Source: Gallionellales bacterium GWA2_60_18 (GTDB taxonomy: Bacteria; Pseudomonadota; Gammaproteobacteria; Burkholderiales; Gallionellaceae). From it: a stretch of 10,382 bases of DNA. The position numbers and the translations under genes are program-made. Where the stretch lies: positions 145,275 through 155,656 of the forward strand of contig MGWS01000008.1 of NCBI GenBank assembly GCA_001801105.1, given 5' to 3'. Below, piece by piece: positions 6,230 through 10,382 of this stretch (positions within the stretch are counted from its first letter, which is position 1; each line of letters starts with the position of its first letter). The notes below the pieces were generated by a model. The model had not been told where the DNA came from and ran no database searches. It was given only the letters and a program-made list of their open reading frames with translations.

Positions 6230-6262
6230 GCACCGGCATACCGGCGCAGGCCGGAATGACAG
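6230..6262. repeat. REP-like palindromic repeat after the AraC gene
   Basis: The stretch contains CCGGCATACCGG, CGCAGG and CCGGAATGACAG, i.e. several CCGG-centred inverted repeats. On the minus strand it begins TGTCATTCCGGCCTGCG, the look of the widespread CATTCC-type extragenic repeats that translate as VIPA-AG. It may end AraC transcription, but it has no T-run. Only one copy is visible in the window, so the repeat status rests on resemblance. Confidence 0.4.
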
Positions 6263-6272
6263 CATTTGAGTG

Positions 6273-6363
6273 TCTGGACAATCGAACATAAATTGCGGCT
6301 CCGCAATCATGGAGGCAAGAGGCTCTGTTCCTGACAATGCGTTGAGGCAACATTCCCGTTGCC
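6273..6363 (+). promoter_or_regulatory. Duplicated leader element, copy 1 (ahead of isochorismatase-like gene)
   Basis: The first 46 bases match 7272-7317 without gaps at 33 of 46 positions. They start with TCTGGACAATCGAACATAAA and end with TCATGGAGGCAA. A GGCAAC/GTTGCC hairpin (6346-6363, 6-base loop) follows at the same offset as in copy 2. The first 21 bases look like a two-half-site AraC-type operator. An ATTGCGG-CT-CCGCAAT inverted repeat (about 6293-6308) exists in this copy only. Likely a binding site for the adjacent AraC protein. Confidence 0.5.
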
Positions 6364-6383
6364 CCAACCACTCAGGAGCCATC

Positions 6384-7136
6384 ATGAAATCCAAATCGTT
6401 TACCGCAGCGGGGTCGCTCGCGGCCATCGCCTTGCTGACCACCCTTTCCCTCAACGCATGGGCAGACCTGCCGAATCCCGGCATGACCATCGACCTGGAA
6501 CGCACCGCACTGGTGATCACCGATCCGCAGAACGACTTCCTCAGCCCCAAAGGCGTGGCTTGGGGCGTGGTCGGCAAGAGCGTGGAGAAAAACGGGACGG
6601 TCGAGCACATCGAGCAACTGTTCAAGGCGGCCAAAGCCAAGGGTATGCCGGTATTCGTATCGCCGCACTATTACTACGAGCACGACCATCAATGGAAATT
6701 CGAAGGCGCGCTGGAAGCGCTGATGCACAAGATAGGCATGTTCGACCGCAAGGGCGAGTTGACCACGGAAGGCTTCAAGGATTCCGGCGCGGACTGGCTG
6801 AAGCAATACAAGCCGTATATCGAAGACGGCAAGACTGTGGTGACCAGCCCGCACAAACTCTACGGCCCCGAGACCAACGATCTGGTGCTGCAACTGCGCA
6901 AGCGCGGCATCGACAAGGTCATCCTGGCCGGCATGTCAGCCAATCTTTGCACCGAATCTCACCTGCGCGAATTGATGGAACAGGGATTCGAGGTCACAGT
7001 GGTAACGGATGCCACGGCGGCGGCTCAAGTACCCGAAGGCGACGGGTATCAGGCAGCGCTGGTTAACTTCCGTTACATCGCCAACGCCAACTGGAGCACC
7101 CGGCAGGCCGTGGAAAAGATCGGTAGCAGCAAGTGA
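6384..7136 (+). CDS. Secreted isochorismatase-family cysteine hydrolase
   Basis: 250 residues. Residues 1-27 are a signal peptide (Lys-rich N-terminus, LAAIALLTTLSL, cleavage near AWA/DLP). The isochorismatase-like fold shows its catalytic triad: Asp47 (ITDPQNDF), Lys158 (SPHKLYG) and Cys189 (GMSANLCTESH), plus the family GF-VTVVTDATAA strand. Members hydrolyse small amides or similar bonds (isochorismate, nicotinamide, N-carbamoyl compounds), but the substrate here cannot be told from sequence. The start at 6384 has AGGAG 5-6 bases upstream. The gene is preceded by leader copy 1 and followed by a strong terminator, so it is probably monocistronic. Export to the periplasm is less usual for this family. 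Confidence 0.9.
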   Translation: MKSKSFTAAGSLAAIALLTTLSLNAWADLPNPGMTIDLERTALVITDPQNDFLSPKGVAWGVVGKSVEKNGTVEHIEQLFKAAKAKGMPVFVSPHYYYEHDHQWKFEGALEALMHKIGMFDRKGELTTEGFKDSGADWLKQYKPYIEDGKTVVTSPHKLYGPETNDLVLQLRKRGIDKVILAGMSANLCTESHLRELMEQGFEVTVVTDATAAAQVPEGDGYQAALVNFRYIANANWSTRQAVEKIGSSK

Positions 7137-7154
7137 TTTGCCTGATCTGATTGC

Positions 7155-7186
7155 AAGCCGGGAACGTCATGGTTCCCGGCTTTTTT
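7155..7186 (+). terminator. Rho-independent terminator of the hydrolase gene
   Basis: Perfect 11-bp stem: AAGCCGGGAAC (7155-7165) pairs with GTTCCCGGCTT (7172-7182) across a GTCATG loop, with a run of six T (7181-7186). It begins 18 bases after the stop codon. Confidence 0.95.
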
Positions 7187-7212
7187 AATTTCCATTCCGC
7201 GTTAATCGACGT

Positions 7213-7233
7213 TCCGGACAATTGGATATACAT
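7213..7233 (+). promoter_or_regulatory. Third partial copy of the TC(T/C)GGAC motif
   Basis: TCCGGACAATTGGATATACA at 7213 matches the start of leader copy 1 at 16 of 21 positions, and lies 59 bases before copy 2. Two motif copies in tandem ahead of the SDR gene would be a normal arrangement for an AraC-type activator. The rest of the 7187-7396 gap holds leader copy 2 and the SDR ribosome site; no gene is supported there. Confidence 0.4.
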
Positions 7234-7271
7234 CCCGACCATCAAGGCATGGCGAGCCCGGGCAAGGCACT

Positions 7272-7362
7272 TCTGGACGATTGAGCACAAATTCCGTGCT
7301 ATCGGTCATGGAGGCAAATCACCCATCGCCCAAGAATGAATCCCCGCAACACTTCCAGTTGC
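7272..7362 (+). promoter_or_regulatory. Duplicated leader element, copy 2 (ahead of SDR gene)
   Basis: It starts TCTGGACGATTGAGCACAAA, ends its conserved block with TCATGGAGGCAA (to 7317), and has a GCAAC/GTTGC hairpin at 7346-7362 (7-base loop). Each of these parts sits at the offset seen in copy 1. The intervening 28 bases are much less conserved (about 10 matches). The SDR start is 35 bases downstream. Confidence 0.5.
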
Positions 7363-7396
7363 TTACAACCGGAAAATATTTCAGAAAGGTAGCCTC

Positions 7397-8164
7397 ATGA
7401 AAAACATCAATCACGCTACGGCCTTGATCATAGGCGGATCAAGCGGAATGGGTCTTGCAACCGCGAGGCTATTGCTGGAACGCGACATTGCAACCGTCAT
7501 TGTCGGCAGTTCATTGGAAAAGCTGGCATCGGCAAAGCGTGAGCTTGCCGCATCCGGCAGTGTTGAAACCATTCAAGCCAACCTGTACGAACAGGATGAT
7601 GTGCAGCGTATTGTCACGCTCGCCAAAAACCATGGCCGTCATATCAAATACCTGGTTAACGCAGCGGGCTACTTCAAGCCGACCTCATTTCTTGAGCATA
7701 CCCATCGGGACTATGACACCTACCTGGGTTTGAATCGCGCCGCCTTCTTCATTTCGCAGGCAGTGGCAAAAAACATGAAGGCAAACGGCGGCGGTTCGAT
7801 CGTGCATATAGGATCGATGTGGGCCAAGCAAGCGATCAAGGCCACGCCATCCTCTGCATACTCGATGGCGAAAGCCGGATTACACGCGCTCACGCAGCAC
7901 ATGGCGATGGAGTTGGCCGACCACAAAATTCGTGTGAACGCAGTTTCGCCGGCGGTGGTAAATACGCCTATTTACAACTCATTCATTGATCCGGGCAAGA
8001 TTGACGAAACACTTGCTTCGTTCAACGGCTTCCACCCGATTGGAAGGATAGGCACGCCCGAAGACGTGGCAAAAACCATCGACTTCCTGCTCGGTGATGA
8101 TGCAAGTTGGGTGACTGGTGCAATCTGGGATGTCGACGGCGGTGTGATTGCCGGTCGCAATTGA
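7397..8164 (+). CDS. Short-chain dehydrogenase/reductase (classical SDR)
   Basis: 255 residues, the normal length of a classical SDR. Nucleotide-binding loop GGSSGMG (13-19), NAAG (88-91), and the catalytic tetrad Asn113, Ser140 (HIGSMW), Tyr155 and Lys159 (YSMAK) are all present. [13 protein letters not shown] and the C-terminal G-IWDVDGG are typical. NAD(P)H-dependent oxidation or reduction of an alcohol/ketone is expected; the substrate is not predictable. The start at 7397 has AAAGG about 8 bases upstream. It follows leader copy 2 and precedes the HPP gene by 70 bases, so the two may be co-transcribed. Possibly controlled by the AraC protein upstream. Confidence 0.92.
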   Translation: MKNINHATALIIGGSSGMGLATARLLLERDIATVIVGSSLEKLASAKRELAASGSVETIQANLYEQDDVQRIVTLAKNHGRHIKYLVNAAGYFKPTSFLEHTHRDYDTYLGLNRAAFFISQAVAKNMKANGGGSIVHIGSMWAKQAIKATPSSAYSMAKAGLHALTQHMAMELADHKIRVNAVSPAVVNTPIYNSFIDPGKIDETLASFNGFHPIGRIGTPEDVAKTIDFLLGDDASWVTGAIWDVDGGVIAGRN

Positions 8165-8203
8165 ACGCTAGGCAGATTCGCGCGCCTTGCTCACGGTGAC
8201 AAG

Positions 8204-8220
8204 CGTTGCGGATTGCAACG
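8204..8220 (+). repeat. Short hairpin in the HPP gene leader
   Basis: CGTTGC (8204-8209) and GCAACG (8215-8220) form a 6-bp stem with a GGATT loop, just before the AAAGGA ribosome site of the HPP gene. No T-run follows, so it is not a terminator. Confidence 0.45.
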
Positions 8221-8234
8221 GGAAAGGAAAACAT

Positions 8235-8744
8235 ATGTTCATATTCTTGCGAAAGTTGCGGGGAGACGACATGCCGTTGCCGCCGAGAGCCGGTCTGCAA
8301 GCTGTCGCCCTTGCGTGGCTGGGTGGTTTTCTGGCGATCGCCGTCCTAGCCGTATCTTCGGACGTGTACGCCGCCACATTGCTGCTCGGTTCGTTCGGCG
8401 CATCATGTGTTCTGGTATTCGGCTATCCGGAGGTGCCGTTCTCGCAGCCCAGGAATGTGCTGTTCGGCCACCTGATCAGTTCCGCAACAGGGTTGGCGTT
8501 CATGGCGCTGCTGGGCCCGCACTGGTGGACGGTGGCAGGTGCCGTCGGCACCGCCATTGCGCTCATGATGCTCACCCGCACCGTCCATCCGCCCGCCGGC
8601 TCGAATCCCGTAATCATCTTTCTGGCCCAGCCAGAGTGGGGATTCCTGCTGTTCCCAACGCTGGCCGGAGCATGTCTGCTGATTGCCGTCGCACTGCTTT
8701 ACAACAATGCGACGCGTGCAAGCCGCTACCCGAAATACTGGTAA
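8235..8744 (+). CDS. HPP-family integral membrane protein
   Basis: 169 residues from the ATG at 8235 (AAAGGA 6-7 bases upstream; an earlier in-frame ATG at 8187 has none). The HPP signature LTRTVHPPAGSNP is at 113-125. Other family segments are LPPRAGLQAVALAWLGGFLAI, LLGSFGASCVLVFGYPEVPFSQPRNVLFGHLIS and the terminal LLYNNATRASRYPKYW. About four membrane helices are expected (20-42, 46-63, 78-112, 127-157). Some HPP proteins have been linked to nitrite transport in chloroplasts and cyanobacteria; the role here is unknown. It is downstream of the SDR gene and converges on the LysR gene with a 43-base gap that shows no clear terminator. Confidence 0.92.
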   Translation: MFIFLRKLRGDDMPLPPRAGLQAVALAWLGGFLAIAVLAVSSDVYAATLLLGSFGASCVLVFGYPEVPFSQPRNVLFGHLISSATGLAFMALLGPHWWTVAGAVGTAIALMMLTRTVHPPAGSNPVIIFLAQPEWGFLLFPTLAGACLLIAVALLYNNATRASRYPKYW

Positions 8745-8787
8745 GCGACCTTGCCGCCTGTGAACGGCTGCCACAAAATAAACGGCC

Positions 8788-9687
8788 CTAGTTCAGCGCC
8801 TTGTCCGCACGCAGTCGCACGACCGCGAGATCGACGAAACCGCGAATCTTCGCTGACCTGTGACGCCCTTCATTGTGAATGACATGCACCGGCAGGTCGG
8901 CCCCTTCGTAGTCTCCGAGAACGGTTTTCAGTTCACCCGAATCGAGTTGCGGCGCCACTTGATAGGACAGCAGGCGCGTCAATCCATAGCCTTGACGCGC
9001 GGCCTCCAGCGCTCCGTCATTGGTATTCACAACAATGCGCGGCTGGATGCGCAGTGTTTGTTTTTCGCCGGCCGACTGAAAAATCCAGTCGTTCGTCGGC
9101 GAGAGTCCGCTCGACGCAACGAGGCGATGTTGTGCCAAATCATCCGGTGTCTGGGGAATTCCATGTTTTTCGAGATAGGCTGATGCACCGACCACGACCC
9201 GACGCACACGCCCGACGCGGATGGCGCGCAGTGACGAATCCGGCAGATGGCCGATGCGAATGCCAACATCCATGCCCTCATCAACCAAGTTCACGACACG
9301 ATCAACAAACAGAGCCGACACCGTCGTCTGCTCGAAGGCCGATTGATACTCGGTAATGATCGGCATCACGCACAGCTTGCCAAACAGCACCGGTGCCGTG
9401 ACCGCCAACTGCCCGCGCGGTGTCGCATTGATGCCCGCTGCGGCAGCATCGGCCTCTTCCATCTCGATCATGATGCGGCGCACGTCCTCAAGGTAGCGCG
9501 CCCCGGCTTCGGTCACGCGCACGACGCGCGTGGTGCGCGTGAGCAAACGCACCCCCAGCCGTTCTTCCAGTGCCACCACGGCACGCGTCACTGCGGGCGG
9601 CGACATCTTCAGGCGCCGTGCCCCGCCGGCAAAACTTTCGGCTTCGGCAACGGCGACAAAGACGTTCATCAGGTGGAAGCGGTTCAT
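8788..9687 (-). CDS. LysR-family transcriptional regulator
   Basis: 299 residues from the ATG at 9687. An N-terminal winged helix-turn-helix (about 1-60: MNVFVAVAEAESFAGGARRLKMSPPAVTRAVVALEERLGVRLLTR read in order) and a LysR substrate-binding domain (about 90-290, with GQLAVTAPVLFG, DEGMDVGIRIG and ARQGYGLTRLLSYQ) match the group whose members often begin MDRF--M-VF. The start has no clear ribosome site; an in-frame ATG near 9719 is less family-like. Divergent from the AhpD-like gene, with an operator-like palindrome next to its start, it probably controls that gene and itself. Effector unknown. Confidence 0.92.
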   Translation of the reverse strand: MNRFHLMNVFVAVAEAESFAGGARRLKMSPPAVTRAVVALEERLGVRLLTRTTRVVRVTEAGARYLEDVRRIMIEMEEADAAAAGINATPRGQLAVTAPVLFGKLCVMPIITEYQSAFEQTTVSALFVDRVVNLVDEGMDVGIRIGHLPDSSLRAIRVGRVRRVVVGASAYLEKHGIPQTPDDLAQHRLVASSGLSPTNDWIFQSAGEKQTLRIQPRIVVNTNDGALEAARQGYGLTRLLSYQVAPQLDSGELKTVLGDYEGADLPVHVIHNEGRHRSAKIRGFVDLAVVRLRADKALN

Positions 9688-9688
9688 G

Positions 9689-9711
9689 ATTATTGCGCCA
9701 ATCGAAATAAT
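9689..9711. promoter_or_regulatory. LysR-type operator palindrome
   Basis: ATTATT (9689-9694), 11 bases, AATAAT (9706-9711): a perfect 6-bp inverted repeat of the T-N11-A form that LysR proteins bind. It begins 2 bases upstream of the LysR ATG, which suits autorepression. The remaining gap up to 9816 is AT-rich in its first half and holds no clear -35/-10 pair; AAGGAG for the next gene is at 9804-9809. Confidence 0.55.
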
Positions 9712-9816
9712 GAATTGCATTGTACGAGTATTCTTGTTTTGAATCATCTTCGGCAAAGTGGCGACCGTCGGCAACACAGCGACCCCAACCCCGACATCAC
9801 ACTAAGGAGAAATATC

Positions 9817-10362
9817 ATGGCCCGCATCAACGTCGTCACCCACGAAACCGCTAACGCCGAACAAAAGGCGCTTTTCGACGCGATCCAGTCGCAGCTCGGC
9901 ATCGTCCCGAACTTTCTCAAGGTGTTCGCCAACTCGCCGGATGCCCTCAAGGCATTCCTCGGCCTGCACGGCATCGCCAACGGCGGCAGCCTCGACCAGC
10001 AGACCCGCGAACGCATCGCCCTTGCGCTGGCACAACGGAACGCCTGCGAATACTGCCTGTCGGCCCACACCGCGATCGGTCGCAAGGCCGGCCTCAACGG
10101 CGACGAGATCGAAGCCAACCGTGCCGGCACCAGCCAGGATGCCAGGGCCGCTGCCGCCGTGAAGTTCGCCCGGGCCATCAATGAACACACCGGCGACGTC
10201 ACTACCGCCGAACTGGACGAAGTCCGCAGCGCCGGCTACAGCGAGGCGGAAATCGTCGAAATCATCACCCACGTCGGCATGAACATCCTGACCAACCTCA
10301 TCGGCAAGGCCAGCCGCGTCGAAATCGACTTTCCGAAAGTCGACCTGAAACTCGCCGCCTGA
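9817..10362 (+). CDS. Carboxymuconolactone decarboxylase family protein, AhpD-like
   Basis: 181 residues. The AhpD redox motif E-x11-CxxC-x3-H is complete: Glu65, Cys77, Cys80 (CEYC) and His84. The N-terminal part (LFDAIQSQLGIVPNFLKVFANSP) and the C-terminal EIITHVGMNILTNLIGKAS are typical of CMD-fold proteins of the peroxidase-related (not decarboxylase) branch. A thiol peroxidase or alkylhydroperoxidase-like role is expected. The start at 9817 has AAGGAG 7 bases upstream. It is divergent from, and probably regulated by, the LysR protein. AhpD-like proteins also occur in arsenosugar gene sets, but this one is 8 kb from arsS and has its own regulator, so no link is claimed. Confidence 0.92.
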   Translation: MARINVVTHETANAEQKALFDAIQSQLGIVPNFLKVFANSPDALKAFLGLHGIANGGSLDQQTRERIALALAQRNACEYCLSAHTAIGRKAGLNGDEIEANRAGTSQDARAAAAVKFARAINEHTGDVTTAELDEVRSAGYSEAEIVEIITHVGMNILTNLIGKASRVEIDFPKVDLKLAA

Positions 10363-10382
10363 GAACGAGGCAATGGCGGAAG

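Noticed and set aside
5897..6640. 247-codon minus-strand frame spanning the AraC 3' end, the gap and the hydrolase 5' end
   Set aside because: It runs through a REP-like repeat, a leader element and two real genes in other frames; no motif or ribosome site.
7151..7339. 62-codon frame between the hydrolase and SDR genes as a gene
   Set aside because: Its start lies inside the terminator hairpin and it has no ribosome site; only the short conserved peptide segment is kept as a finding.
7363..7396. Another TGTAAG promoter box (minus strand) near 7361
   Set aside because: A TTGTAAG is present, but no CGACTAA-like box follows at 16-17 bases and there is no gene start in that direction.
9247..9816. 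Upstream extension of the AhpD-like frame
   Set aside because: The long open frame runs antisense through the LysR gene; AAGGAG before 9817 and family length fix the start there.

Overview
The window looks like chromosomal DNA of a GC-rich proteobacterium, most likely a betaproteobacterium. The reasons are high GC, strong AAGGAG-type ribosome sites, several ATGA start/stop overlaps, and an ECF sigma factor / tiny zinc anti-sigma / methionine sulfoxide reductase set resembling the Neisseria Ecf-MsrAB system. A Gallionellaceae-like iron or sulfur oxidiser is a guess from gene style only. No tRNA, rRNA, CRISPR array or insertion sequence was seen.

Left part (1-5303): an apparent oxidative-stress regulon. 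Leftward genes, read from right to left, are an HD-GYP domain protein with a C-terminal zinc ribbon (4412-3573); msrB, msrA and a small secreted cupredoxin-like protein (3438-1857); and arsS (radical SAM, arsenosugar pathway) with a VTT membrane domain-FAD oxidoreductase fusion cut by the window edge (1734-1). An ECF sigma factor and a 60-residue ZAS-type anti-sigma factor point rightward from 4555. The three leftward transcription units each begin with the same unusual promoter form, TGTAAG-N16/17-CGAC(TAA/CTA), placed 34-40 bases before the start codon. This strongly suggests that one sigma factor, probably the one encoded here, controls all three.

Middle part (5306-8744): rightward genes for an AraC regulator with an N-terminal cupin domain, a secreted isochorismatase-type hydrolase ending in a strong terminator, an SDR oxidoreductase and an HPP-family membrane protein. 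The hydrolase and SDR genes share a colinear leader element of about 91 bp (6273-6363 and 7272-7362), starting with a TCTGGAC-type motif and ending in a GCAAC/GTTGC hairpin. A third partial copy of the motif lies at 7213. The nearby AraC protein is the obvious candidate to bind it.

Right part (8788-10362): a LysR regulator divergent from an AhpD-like carboxymuconolactone decarboxylase family gene. A perfect ATTATT-N11-AATAAT operator-like palindrome lies in their shared intergenic region.

The most interesting unit is the inferred sigma regulon, which joins protein-methionine repair, arsenic metabolism and an HD-GYP signalling protein.
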